From: an uncultured Bacteroides sp.
GTDB lineage: Bacteria > Bacteroidota > Bacteroidia > Bacteroidales > Bacteroidaceae
NCBI GenBank assembly: GCA_900556625.1
Contig: USPQ01000007.1
Span: forward strand, 1-64,000
DNA length: 64,000 nt
Direction: 5' to 3'
Below are positions 1-8,778 of this stretch, piece by piece. Position 1 is the first letter of the stretch. Every line of letters begins with the position of its first letter. Under the pieces are notes generated by a model. It saw only the letters and a program-made list of their open reading frames with translations. It ran no database searches and was not told where the DNA came from. The position numbers were made by a program, and so were the translations under genes.

Positions 1-2
1 AG

Positions 3-83
3 AAGATAAAAGCCGGAGATAAGCTTGTTTTGAAGCTAAAAGCAAGTGGCGGAGCTGCATTGCATTTTATTCCGCTTAAGTAG
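3..83 (+). CDS. C-terminal end of an unidentified protein (truncated by window start)
   Basis: An open frame enters from the left edge and stops with TAG at 81-83. Only 26 residues are visible; they end in SGGAALHFIPLK. Alternating basic and hydrophobic residues with a Gly-Gly turn resemble the C-terminal beta-sandwich end of many Bacteroides secreted glycoside hydrolases, and a PUL starts about 1.4 kb downstream, but this is not enough to name a family. The beginning lies outside the window. Confidence 0.5.
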   Translation, partial: KIKAGDKLVLKLKASGGAALHFIPLK

Positions 84-195
84 GCAAGTTTATGTTTCAT
101 TTGCTATAATTAATCAACCACTTCACCATTTCCGGGTCGTAATGAGAGAAGAAGAGAGTTTTCTCATTCATTGAGTGGAAAGGTTATTCAAGGAA

Positions 196-591
196 TTAAA
201 GAACTAATTCCTTGAATAACCTTTCTAAAGTATTATCTAAATCTGTAGAGAATCCCGGATGAGGACGGGACACTTGAATACAGGAGCTTTTTACCGCAGT
301 CAGCCACCGGAAGCGGTCCGGAATATCCATATTGGCAATAACTCCTCCTTCTTTATTTCCCTGACAAATCTTGTCAAATACTTTCAGACCTCCTATCAGA
401 CAGTTGATGTCCAATTCGGAAGAGAACAGTTTCAATTTGTTTTCATCTATTGTATAAAGAGATTTGAGATATTTGCACCGTTTGGAAAACAGTACAATAC
501 CTACATTAATAAATTCCTCACGTTCTACTTTAGGAACGAAACGGATAACTGCGTATTCATATAAGTGCCTTTCTTGCATTTTGCGCTTCAT
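196..591 (-). CDS. DUF3037 family protein, partner of HipA-like kinase
   Basis: A 131-residue protein with the DUF3037 pattern: the N-terminal YEYAVIRFVPKVEREEFINVG segment (a strand plus the conserved E-x-x-N-V-G-I-V-L), then a mixed helical body ending in a LERLFKELV helix. The function of the family is unknown. Its start overlaps the end of the upstream HipA-like kinase gene by 35 bp, so the two are probably translationally coupled and act together. DUF3037 next to a HipA-type kinase is, from family knowledge, a recurring pair; a role as substrate or regulator of the kinase is inference. No signal peptide is visible, so it should be cytoplasmic. The start at 591 could instead be the Met four codons downstream. 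Confidence 0.8.
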   Translation of the reverse strand: MKRKMQERHLYEYAVIRFVPKVEREEFINVGIVLFSKRCKYLKSLYTIDENKLKLFSSELDINCLIGGLKVFDKICQGNKEGGVIANMDIPDRFRWLTAVKSSCIQVSRPHPGFSTDLDNTLERLFKELVL

Positions 592-1339
592 TTACAAATA
601 TTTCGGAATGCTTGATCCTTTCTTCTAAAAATTGAATATAAACATCTCTCAAGTCTTGCGGAGTTTCCTGTCCTTCCGTCCAGTTCAGCCAGTCGTCAGG
701 GACGGCATTGACTATCTCCCGTATCTTGTCATCGGTAAGTAGTTGTTTGAATGTTGCGTCTACTTCTTCCAGCTGATCGGCAAACGGCAATAGTACATGA
801 TCTTTTATTTGTACGAACGGACTAAGTGCGTGTTTCTGCCAATTCGTCCACGAATGATGGAAATAAAGAGAAGCTCCATGATCGATTAACCACAATTCTT
901 TATGCCACATCAGCATATTCGTATTCTTGATTGTACGGTCTACATTGGTCAATAACGCATCCAGCCACACAATTTGCGAAGCAGTTTTACCGTCCACCTT
1001 ATGCACAACAGGGTCGAACGTCAATGAACCGGACAGGAAATGCAGACCCATGTTCAACCCACGGCTCCATTGCAGTAAATCCTGTATTTCTTCGTCCGCT
1101 TCTGTCCGTCCGAAAGCCTCATCCAGATTCAAAAATATAATCTCCGGAACTCTGAATCCCAGTGTACGGGCTATTTCTCCCCCTATCAATTCGGCAATAA
1201 GGGCTTTAGTCCCATGTCCTGCTCCTCTGAATTTTACGACATATTTAAATTCATCATCCGCCTCAGCCAAAGCCGGCAATGACCCTCCTTCCCGCAAGGG
1301 AAGAATATATCTTGTTACATTTGCTGTACGTAAATCCAT
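557..1339 (-). CDS. minimal HipA-family protein kinase
   Basis: A 260-residue HipA-like Ser/Thr kinase lacking the N-terminal domain of classical HipA (about 440 aa). Visible kinase elements are Lys36 in VVKFRG followed by a Gly-rich GAGHGTK loop, Glu55 in the next helix, the catalytic-loop pattern LLTNVDRTIKNTN with Asp134 and Asn139, and a DFG-like LIDHGAS with Asp153. These correspond to the ATP-binding and phosphotransfer residues of HipA. There is no HipB-type HTH antitoxin nearby; the overlapping downstream gene encodes DUF3037 instead. It probably phosphorylates a cytoplasmic target; the substrate is unknown. Such proteins are sometimes misannotated as aminotransferases because of database propagation. 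Confidence 0.85.
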   Translation of the reverse strand: MDLRTANVTRYILPLREGGSLPALAEADDEFKYVVKFRGAGHGTKALIAELIGGEIARTLGFRVPEIIFLNLDEAFGRTEADEEIQDLLQWSRGLNMGLHFLSGSLTFDPVVHKVDGKTASQIVWLDALLTNVDRTIKNTNMLMWHKELWLIDHGASLYFHHSWTNWQKHALSPFVQIKDHVLLPFADQLEEVDATFKQLLTDDKIREIVNAVPDDWLNWTEGQETPQDLRDVYIQFLEERIKHSEIFVNEAQNARKALI

Positions 1340-1492
1340 ATCACTCCTTTCTTAAATTGAGAATAAAGATACAACGTTTTTATGGAATAGTCAGTGAAAG
1401 GCTTCCTATAATAATAGTTTTTTTATATTTTTCGGTTGAGTATACTTTCTTCCTGCTACGTATTATATAAAACAATGATAAATGAATTAAAC

Positions 1493-3103
1493 ATGAAACT
1501 ACTTCGATTTTTGGTGTTTGGAATAATGTCCGTTATTCTGTTACCTAGCATTATAGCAACCGAATGGCAGTGGTCTGTACAACTACCAAGTATTATTTCC
1601 AACGAAACGAACGATCATCCGCAAGCATTCTTGTGGATACCTTCCGATTGTACTCAAGTGAAAGCTGTGATAATAGGCAATCATAATATGACAGAGGAAA
1701 CTTTGTTTGAAAATTCTCTATTTCGTGAAAGATTATCAGAAACGGGTATAGCACTGATATGGATTACTCCTGGATGGGATCAAAGATGGGATATAACTAC
1801 CGGATGCCAGGAAGCTTTTGAAAAGATGATGGAGGATTTTGCGAATGTCAGTGGCTATAGTGAATTGAAAAATGCGCCTATTGTCCCTTTAGGACATTCG
1901 GCAATGGCTACCTATCCGTGGAACTTCGCAGCCTGGAATCCCGACCGCACACTAGCCATTATCTCTTTGCATGGAGATGCGCCGCGCACTAACCTTACCG
2001 GATATGGTCGTGACAATATGGAGTGGGGGAAACGTACGATTGACGGCATCCCTGGATTGATGATTGAAGGCGAATACGAATGGTGGGAAGACCGTGTAAA
2101 TCCGGCTTTGGCATTCCGTATGATGTATCCTAAAAGTTGCGTCTCTTTCCTTTGCGACACAGGACGAGGACATTTCGATATAGCCGACCGCACCGCTGAT
2201 TATATTGCGTTGTTCTTAAAGAAAGCACTGGAATATCGTATGCCTGCAACGTATGATTTGAATAAGCCTGTGGAATTGAAGAAACTGAATCCGCAGAATG
2301 GCTGGCTTGCCGAAAGGTGGCATCCGAATCAGAAGAAACGTGCAAAAGCTGCTCCTTATAAAGAGTATAAAGGAGACTCGCACGATGCATTCTGGTATTT
2401 CGATAAGGAAATGGCTGAAATGACGGAAGAACGCTATCGCCGGGAGAGAGGGAAGAAACCACAATATTTAGGTTTCGTACAAAAGGGGCAATTACTCACA
2501 TATAATCCCAAATCCCATGTGAAAGTTGCCGCCCGCTTCCTGCCGGAAAAAGACGGATTGACTTTTCATCTGAAAGCTGTATATACGGATAGCTTGCATA
2601 CTGCAATTTCTGACGAACATTCGCTCACTTCTCCTGAAATAACCCGTATCTGTGGCCCGGTTCAGAAAGTGAACGACACAACCTTTACTGTCCGTTTCTA
2701 CCGTATGGGGATGTACAATAAGCGTCGTACGGGAGATATTTGCCTTCTAGCCGGTAATGACGGTGACAAGCACTATAAAAGCACAGTTCAGGAACTTAGT
2801 TTCCGGATTCCTTATCGCAATACGGAAGGTAAACGCCAGCATATTCTTTTTCCGGGTCTTGACGATGTGAAGAAAGGCACGGAAACTATCTCTTTACATG
2901 CAACTTCCGATTGCGGGCTACCCGTATATTACTACGTGAAAGAAGGGCCGGCAGAAATAGAGGGAAACAAGTTGGTATTTACTCGAATTCCCCCACGCAG
3001 TAAGTTCCCGTTGAAAGTGACTGTGGTGGCATGGCAATATGGATTGGCAGGAGAAGTACAGACTGCCGAACCGGTAGAACGGAGTTTTTTCATTTATCCA
3101 TGA
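1493..3103 (+). CDS. secreted alpha/beta hydrolase, putative carbohydrate esterase
   Basis: A 536-residue exported protein. An upstream in-frame extension to 1436 exists, but the Met at 1493 gives a clean signal peptide (MKLLRFLVFG...LPSIIAT). The N-terminal half is an alpha/beta hydrolase: strand plus GNHN oxyanion-like turn, nucleophile elbow GHSAM with Ser136, and a C-terminal RGHFD that supplies the likely His. The C-terminal half (about 270-536) is beta-rich with no domain I can name. It lies at the upstream edge of the PUL, 76 bp before the GH127 gene and in the same direction, so removal of acyl groups from the polysaccharide is a reasonable guess. No specific CE family can be assigned. 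A separate promoter motif precedes the next gene. Confidence 0.7.
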   Translation: MKLLRFLVFGIMSVILLPSIIATEWQWSVQLPSIISNETNDHPQAFLWIPSDCTQVKAVIIGNHNMTEETLFENSLFRERLSETGIALIWITPGWDQRWDITTGCQEAFEKMMEDFANVSGYSELKNAPIVPLGHSAMATYPWNFAAWNPDRTLAIISLHGDAPRTNLTGYGRDNMEWGKRTIDGIPGLMIEGEYEWWEDRVNPALAFRMMYPKSCVSFLCDTGRGHFDIADRTADYIALFLKKALEYRMPATYDLNKPVELKKLNPQNGWLAERWHPNQKKRAKAAPYKEYKGDSHDAFWYFDKEMAEMTEERYRRERGKKPQYLGFVQKGQLLTYNPKSHVKVAARFLPEKDGLTFHLKAVYTDSLHTAISDEHSLTSPEITRICGPVQKVNDTTFTVRFYRMGMYNKRRTGDICLLAGNDGDKHYKSTVQELSFRIPYRNTEGKRQHILFPGLDDVKKGTETISLHATSDCGLPVYYYVKEGPAEIEGNKLVFTRIPPRSKFPLKVTVVAWQYGLAGEVQTAEPVERSFFIYP

Positions 3104-3116
3104 AATATTAAATTCG

Positions 3117-3124
3117 TATTTTTG
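3117..3124 (+). promoter_or_regulatory. Bacteroides -7 box (TATTTTTG) before GH127 gene
   Basis: TAnnTTTG match 13 bp after the stop of the preceding hydrolase and about 55 bp before the next start. No convincing -33 TTTG is present. It suggests that the GH127 gene can be transcribed separately from the gene upstream. Confidence 0.4.
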
Positions 3125-3179
3125 CATTGAGTAATAGGCGGAGTCTATTCGTATCCAATAATAAATAAGGATATTAAAA

Positions 3180-5108
3180 ATGATTATGAATAAGAAATCT
3201 TTAGTTGCAATCGCATTATTGGCAGTATCGGCTATATCGTCGGCTCAATCTGTGTACCCCGGACAGCACCAGGGGAAAATGAAAAAAGAGACAGTGGCTC
3301 CTGTTCGGGTAGAAAGTTTTGATTTGAAGGACGTCCGTTTATTACCGAGTCGTTTTCGTGACAATATGTTACGGGATTCTGCATGGATGACTTCCATTGA
3401 TGTGAATCGTTTGCTGCATAGCTTCCGGACAAATGCCGGAGTCTTTGCCGGTCGTGAAGGCGGTTATATGACAGTGAAAAAACTCGGTGGTTGGGAATCC
3501 TTGGACTGTGAACTTCGCGGACATACTACCGGACATCTGCTTTCGGCTTACGCTTTGATGTATGCCGCTACCGGAAGTGAGATTTTCAAGCTGAAAGGGG
3601 ATAGCCTTGTCAACGGGCTGACCGAAGTTCAGAATGCTTTGAAAGGCGGATATTTAAGTGCTTTTCCCGAAGAACTGATAAACCGTAATATCCGTGGAAA
3701 GAGTGTTTGGGCACCTTGGTACACCTTGCATAAGCTTTATTCCGGTCTGATAGACCAATATCTGTATGCGGATAATCAGCAGGCTTTGAAAACAGTGACC
3801 AAAATGGGCGACTGGGCTTATAACAAACTGAAACCACTTAGTGAAGAAACCCGCAAACTCATGATACGCAATGAGTTTGGAGGTGTCAACGAATCATTCT
3901 ACAATTTGTATGCTATCACAGGAGATGAACGTTACCGTTGGTTGGCCGAATATTTCTACCATAATGATGTAATTGACCCGTTGAAAGAACTTCGGGACGA
4001 TTTGGGAACCAAACATACGAATACGTTTATCCCGAAAGTCATAGCCGAAGCGCGTAACTATGAACTGACAGAGAATGAGACCAGCAAAAAGCTCTCGGAA
4101 TTCTTCTGGCATACCATGATTGACCACCATACTTTTGCTCCGGGATGCAGTAGTGATAAGGAGCATTTTTTCGACCCGAAGAAATTTTCTAAACACTTGA
4201 CCGGCTATACCGGAGAAACCTGCTGTACTTATAATATGTTGAAACTTAGTCGTCATCTTTTCTGTTGGACGGGCGATTCATCTATTGCCGATTATTATGA
4301 AAGGGCACTATATAATCATATCCTGGGACAGCAAGATCCGGAAACAGGAATGGTTACTTATTTCTTACCCTTACTTTCGGGCTCACATAAACTGTATAGT
4401 ACCAAAGAGAACTCTTTTTGGTGTTGTGTCGGCAGTGGATTTGAAAATCATGCTAAATATGGAGAAGCTATCTACTACCACAACAACCAGGGAATCTACG
4501 TAAATCTGTTTATTCCTTCCCAAGTCACTTGGAAAGAAAAAGGGTTAACCCTTCTCCAGGAAACGGAATTTCCGAAAGAGGAAACGACCCGGTTTACTAT
4601 TCGTGCCGAGAAACCGGTTCGTACTACTGTTTATCTAAGATATCCTTCATGGAGTAAAAAAGCGGAAGTTCTTGTGAACGGTAAAAAAGTAGCAGTAAAA
4701 CAAAAGCCGGGTTCTTACATCGCTATCACCCGTGACTGGAAAGATAATGACCGTATCTCGGCTACTTACCCGATGCAGATTGCATTGGAAGCCACTCCCG
4801 ATAATCCGAATAAGGTAGCTTTATTGTATGGCCCGTTAGTGCTTGCCGGAGAACGGGGTACGGAAGGTATGCAGGCTCCCGCACCTTTCTCTAATCCAGC
4901 TCTTTATAATGATTATTATACTTATAATTTCCATGTACCTGCCGATTTGCGTACCTCATTGAAAGTAGATATGAAACATCCGGAACGTACTTTGCAGCGT
5001 ACAGGAAAAGAACTGAAATTTACAACAGAACAAGGAGATGTGATTCGTCCGCTTTATGATTTGCATCATCAGCGTTATGTGGTATATTGGGATTTGCAGT
5101 CGAAATAG
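3180..5108 (+). CDS. GH127-type beta-L-arabinofuranosidase (DUF1680)
   Basis: A 642-residue protein with signal peptide (MIMNKKSLVAIALLAVSAISSAQS) and the full glycoside hydrolase family 127 core. Glu346 and Cys348 in GETCCTYN and the Cys415-Cys416 pair in FWCCVGSG match the Zn-binding and cysteine-nucleophile set of Bifidobacterium HypBA1 (Glu338, Cys340, Cys417, Cys418). All catalytic residues are therefore present. The (alpha/alpha)6 barrel region is about 50-440 and C-terminal beta-sandwiches follow. GH127 enzymes typically release beta-L-arabinofuranose; related families take other sugars, so the exact substrate is uncertain. The leader predicts export to the periplasm. It sits in a plus-strand run of PUL enzymes. 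Confidence 0.88.
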   Translation: MIMNKKSLVAIALLAVSAISSAQSVYPGQHQGKMKKETVAPVRVESFDLKDVRLLPSRFRDNMLRDSAWMTSIDVNRLLHSFRTNAGVFAGREGGYMTVKKLGGWESLDCELRGHTTGHLLSAYALMYAATGSEIFKLKGDSLVNGLTEVQNALKGGYLSAFPEELINRNIRGKSVWAPWYTLHKLYSGLIDQYLYADNQQALKTVTKMGDWAYNKLKPLSEETRKLMIRNEFGGVNESFYNLYAITGDERYRWLAEYFYHNDVIDPLKELRDDLGTKHTNTFIPKVIAEARNYELTENETSKKLSEFFWHTMIDHHTFAPGCSSDKEHFFDPKKFSKHLTGYTGETCCTYNMLKLSRHLFCWTGDSSIADYYERALYNHILGQQDPETGMVTYFLPLLSGSHKLYSTKENSFWCCVGSGFENHAKYGEAIYYHNNQGIYVNLFIPSQVTWKEKGLTLLQETEFPKEETTRFTIRAEKPVRTTVYLRYPSWSKKAEVLVNGKKVAVKQKPGSYIAITRDWKDNDRISATYPMQIALEATPDNPNKVALLYGPLVLAGERGTEGMQAPAPFSNPALYNDYYTYNFHVPADLRTSLKVDMKHPERTLQRTGKELKFTTEQGDVIRPLYDLHHQRYVVYWDLQSK

Positions 5109-5119
5109 AAAAATTTAAG

Positions 5120-5209
5120 AACGAATTACACGAATTACGCGGTTTTATAATTATAATTGCATCAAATATAATTGCATCAAACAACAGCGTAGTTCGTGTA
5201 ATTTGTGTT
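5120..5209. repeat. long imperfect inverted repeat with internal 15-bp tandem duplication
   Basis: Arms 5120-5140 and 5187-5209 (core ATTACACGAA / TTCGTGTAAT) can pair over about 20 bp with a few mismatches. The loop holds an exact tandem duplication of a 15-bp unit beginning TATAATTGCATC at 5152-5166 and 5167-5181. The element fills the gap between the GH127 and beta-lactamase-family genes. There is no U-run, so it is not a classical terminator; it may be an intergenic palindromic repeat or an mRNA-processing hairpin. Confidence 0.65.
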
Positions 5210-5235
5210 TAATACGAAGTTAATAGATAACGAAA

Positions 5236-6318
5236 ATGAAGGGAAGATTATTAATCATAATTTTTATAAGTATCTGTTTTATTGCAGGTTCCTGCAATGT
5301 ATCATCCGTACAAGGGAGTCGTTATAACTTCTCTTCATTAGATTCTGTTATTCAAGGCTGGGTGAGTAAAGAGTACTATCCAGGTGCTTCTATCTGTGTA
5401 GTAAAGAATGATTCTGTCATTTTTCAGAAGAACTATGGTAGCTATACTCCTGATACAAAAGTATACGTAGCCTCTGCCGGAAAATGGGTGGCGGCTGCTG
5501 TTATCGGAGCGGTTGTGGATAGTACCAGTTTGGACTGGGATGACCCTGTGGAAAAGTGGTTGCCGGAATTTAAGGGAGATGCCAAAGGAAAAATCCTTTT
5601 GCGACAATTGTTATCTCATACTTCCGGAGTGCGTCCCTATCTTCCTGAACCGCGTGTAGATAATTACAATCATCTGGATTCCGCCATTATTGAGATATTG
5701 CCGTTAGATACGGTTTTTACTCCGGGAAGCCGGTTCCAATATGGAGGACTTGCCATGCAGATTGCCGGAAGAATGGCGGAAGTGGCAATGGGAAAGGAGT
5801 TTGAAACTCTCTTTCAAGAACTAATAGCACAGCCATTAGAAATGAAGAATTCTCATTTTACTCCGATAAATACTGATGGCGGACATGCCCCGATGTTAGG
5901 TGGTGGTCTGTGTACTACCTTGAACGATTATATTCATTTCCTGTCTATGATTTATCACGAAGGAATATATCATGATAAGCGGATACTGACAACCGAGACT
6001 GTAAAGGAAATGCAGGCCGACCAAGTGAAAAATGCTGTTGTTTCTCCCGGAGAATATACGGAAAAAGCATTGGGGCAGTCTCATAATGGCATTTACGGAT
6101 TAGGTGAGTGGCGTGAACTGGTCGATAAAAAGACAGGGGAAGCCTATCAAATCAGTTCTCCGGGCTGGTCTGGCGCTTACCCGTGGATCAATAAACGGGA
6201 GAATGTTTATGGCTTCTTTATTGCTCATGTAGTCGGTGCTTCCAGCAAAGAAGATGGTTTCTCGTCTTTTTATGGTAGTTCTGTCATTTCGAGGACAGTT
6301 TCAGAGATTGTAAAGTAG
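5236..6318 (+). CDS. lipoprotein of the serine beta-lactamase / DD-peptidase (S12) family
   Basis: A 360-residue protein with a lipobox (IAGSC at residues 16-20) and the class C beta-lactamase-like fold. The SxxK motif is SAGK in VASAGKWVAAA, followed by a YGG motif around 'FQYGGLAMQIAGRMAE' that replaces the usual YxN tyrosine motif, and a C-terminal GWSGAYPW that may correspond to the third motif. Proteins of this family include esterases and peptidases as well as beta-lactamases. Being embedded between GH127 and a heparinase-type lyase, an esterase acting on glycan substituents is more likely than antibiotic resistance; this is inference from context. Confidence 0.75.
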   Translation: MKGRLLIIIFISICFIAGSCNVSSVQGSRYNFSSLDSVIQGWVSKEYYPGASICVVKNDSVIFQKNYGSYTPDTKVYVASAGKWVAAAVIGAVVDSTSLDWDDPVEKWLPEFKGDAKGKILLRQLLSHTSGVRPYLPEPRVDNYNHLDSAIIEILPLDTVFTPGSRFQYGGLAMQIAGRMAEVAMGKEFETLFQELIAQPLEMKNSHFTPINTDGGHAPMLGGGLCTTLNDYIHFLSMIYHEGIYHDKRILTTETVKEMQADQVKNAVVSPGEYTEKALGQSHNGIYGLGEWRELVDKKTGEAYQISSPGWSGAYPWINKRENVYGFFIAHVVGASSKEDGFSSFYGSSVISRTVSEIVK

Positions 6319-6342
6319 TCATAATTAAATAAACCAAATACC

Positions 6343-8619
6343 ATGAAACAAACTATTATTGCTGTTATCTGTTTTTTGTGTGTTTCTTCATTATATATAC
6401 AAGCACAAAAAATAAATCATCCTTCATTACTGTATACTCCACAACGCATACAGCAAGTGAAACAGCGTATGCAGCATGAACCTAAATTGCAGGAAGCATG
6501 GGGAGATATTAAGAAAACAGCAGATGAAGCTTTGCAAAAGAAAGATTTTAATCGATTAGACTATTTGTCGTTAGCTTATTTGATGACTGATAATAAGGAG
6601 TATGCAGACGCAATCAAAGAAATCCTCTTGAAAGCTGTGGAAGCCGAATCATGGGGAGATGTGGAAATGATGGCACGTATTCCTGCATGGCGTTCACAAC
6701 TGGGTATGGCTCATAAGAGTTTTCTTTCCGCAGTGGGGTATGATGCTGCATACAATGTCATGTCTTCTTCAGAAAGAAAAAAGATAGCCGAAGGATTGAA
6801 ACGGTTAGCCGTAGAACCGGCATTGGGAGACTGGTTGTTGGAACCGACCCGTATTCACTCATTGAATTCGATGGGACATAATTGGTGGACCTCCTGTGTT
6901 TGTCAGGGTGGAATATTGGCTTTGAGTCTTCAAAATGAACTTCCTGAAGTTAAAGAATGGGTGGAGCAACTTCACGAATCACTTCCTGAATGGTTTGATT
7001 TTGCCGGTGATGTATTGCAACAGAAAGCAAAGAGTTTTGATGAGGCCGGTGGAATGTATGAAAGTCTGAATTACGCCAACTTTGGTATTCAGGAAGCTTT
7101 GTTGTTTAGGATAGCTTGGATAAATACTCATCCCGGACAGAATCCGGGTGATATTCCTCAATTGGCAAAATTGCCGAGTTACTTCTCACAAGTCTGCTAT
7201 CCGCGTACAGGTATGCTGCATAGTTTGAATTTTGGAGATAGCCATAAAAATGTATCGGCAGAATCCAGCATGATGTTATTGTATGCATTGGGGGTGAAAG
7301 ATCCAACTATTTTGTGGTATATAGCCCAGGTGGAACAAGGACAACATCGTGATGGCTTTTTCCTGAATCGTCCCATGGGCTTCCTTTACACTCCTGATTT
7401 GAGTAAGGCGCCCGCTGTCCCTCAACTGCCGACTTCTCAATTATTTGCCGATTTTGGTTGGGCTACGATGCGTGATTCGTGGGAAAAGGATGCTACGATG
7501 CTGGCTGTAAAAAGCGGTCATACATGGAATCATTCTCACGCAGATGCCAATTCATTTATTGTCTTTCATAAAGGGGTAGATATTATTAAAGATGCGGGAA
7601 ACTGCTGGTATCCTAATCCTGCTTATCGGAATTATTTCTTTCAAAGTCAAGCGCATAATGTAGTATTGTTTAATGGAGAGGGACAACCTCGTGAGCAGCA
7701 GTACGGCGGTTCTACTTTGAGAGGATATTTGCATCATCTTCTGGATGCGGGAAATGTGAAGTATGTTATGGCTAATGGAACAGGTCCTGTATCTAATAAT
7801 TTCAGTCGTAATTTCCGTCATTTCCTTTGGATGGATAATGTTATTTATATGATTGATGATTTGAAAACACATAAAATAGGGCAATTTGAATGGTTATGGC
7901 ATACGAACGGGACATATAAAAAGTCGGGAGTTGACGTGAATGTGACGAATGGTAACTCATCGGTTGTGATTCGTCCGTTATATCCTCGTTTGCTGGCTAA
8001 ATCCGATTTTGTGCATGACTACCCGGAAGATTTGTATTGGGAAGAAATAGAAGCTCCCACTGAAGATTTGAAAGGCACTGAAACCTATTATTCATTTCAT
8101 TTGCCGGCAGAAGTCAATCGTGTAAAAGGGCTGACAGCTATTATATTAAAGGAGACTCCCAATGAGAAAGACTTGCCACAAATGGAACGGCGGGAAGGAC
8201 AAGATTGGATTGGACTTCGTATCCGTCATAAAGGGAAAGTGACCGATCTTTATATTAATCAATTAGCGGACGGCAGGCTAATGCACAGCAACTCATGGAT
8301 TATGCCGGATGGTTGGATGACAGATGCTTATATGTTTGCTGTCTCTTATCCCGAAGGTACTGAAGCTGCTGACGCAAAAGATTTCTTTATCTGTCATGGC
8401 AGTGCATTGAGACGCGATAAGGAGACTTATTTTTCTTCTCTTTCCAAATTATTTGTAATTCAGAAAGAAGAAGGTAAAAAGTTGAACCTTTGGATAGACG
8501 GGCAACCGAAGATCCATGCAACGTTCAGAAGTGAGAAGAAACCGACAACTGTTATTGTGAATGGTAATAACTTCCCTGTTGTTTACAAAAACGCTCATGT
8601 GAAAGTGAAATATCAATAA
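6343..8619 (+). CDS. heparinase II/III-family polysaccharide lyase
   Basis: A 758-residue secreted protein (signal peptide MKQTIIAVICFLCVSSLYIQAQ). An N-terminal alpha-helical toroid of about 360 residues holds the typical N/Y motif region (ESLNYANFG), followed by the Hepar_II_III beta-sandwich from about 385 containing the conserved HSHADANSF histidine motif and QAHNVVLFNG. The architecture is that of families such as PL12, PL15, PL17 and PL21; the family number cannot be fixed by eye. Lyases of this type cut next to a uronic acid by beta-elimination, leaving a 4,5-unsaturated uronosyl end, which the GH88 protein of this locus would remove. It ends just before a strong terminator. Confidence 0.82.
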   Translation: MKQTIIAVICFLCVSSLYIQAQKINHPSLLYTPQRIQQVKQRMQHEPKLQEAWGDIKKTADEALQKKDFNRLDYLSLAYLMTDNKEYADAIKEILLKAVEAESWGDVEMMARIPAWRSQLGMAHKSFLSAVGYDAAYNVMSSSERKKIAEGLKRLAVEPALGDWLLEPTRIHSLNSMGHNWWTSCVCQGGILALSLQNELPEVKEWVEQLHESLPEWFDFAGDVLQQKAKSFDEAGGMYESLNYANFGIQEALLFRIAWINTHPGQNPGDIPQLAKLPSYFSQVCYPRTGMLHSLNFGDSHKNVSAESSMMLLYALGVKDPTILWYIAQVEQGQHRDGFFLNRPMGFLYTPDLSKAPAVPQLPTSQLFADFGWATMRDSWEKDATMLAVKSGHTWNHSHADANSFIVFHKGVDIIKDAGNCWYPNPAYRNYFFQSQAHNVVLFNGEGQPREQQYGGSTLRGYLHHLLDAGNVKYVMANGTGPVSNNFSRNFRHFLWMDNVIYMIDDLKTHKIGQFEWLWHTNGTYKKSGVDVNVTNGNSSVVIRPLYPRLLAKSDFVHDYPEDLYWEEIEAPTEDLKGTETYYSFHLPAEVNRVKGLTAIILKETPNEKDLPQMERREGQDWIGLRIRHKGKVTDLYINQLADGRLMHSNSWIMPDGWMTDAYMFAVSYPEGTEAADAKDFFICHGSALRRDKETYFSSLSKLFVIQKEEGKKLNLWIDGQPKIHATFRSEKKPTTVIVNGNNFPVVYKNAHVKVKYQ

Positions 8620-8647
8620 ATCTTCAATAGCATTGAGTAAATAATTT

Positions 8648-8702
8648 CTCCCCTTCGTATTTGTTTATCACATATAACAGATACGAAGGGGAGACTTTTT
8701 TT
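8648..8702 (+). terminator. rho-independent terminator
   Basis: Perfect 13-bp stem CTCCCCTTCGTAT / ATACGAAGGGGAG (8648-8660 and 8681-8693) followed by a run of seven T. It closes the first enzyme block of the PUL, 28 bp after the heparinase-type lyase gene. Confidence 0.85.
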
Positions 8703-8778
8703 ATAAGAAGGAATGTGCTCTTTTGGAGATTTTTATGTATGTTTGTCACATGTTTAATATGAAAGGAAGCGGTTGTAA

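Noticed and set aside
5236..6318. S12 lipoprotein as a beta-lactamase resistance gene
   Set aside because: The SxxK motif alone is shared by esterases and peptidases, and the gene is inside a PUL; resistance is not supported.
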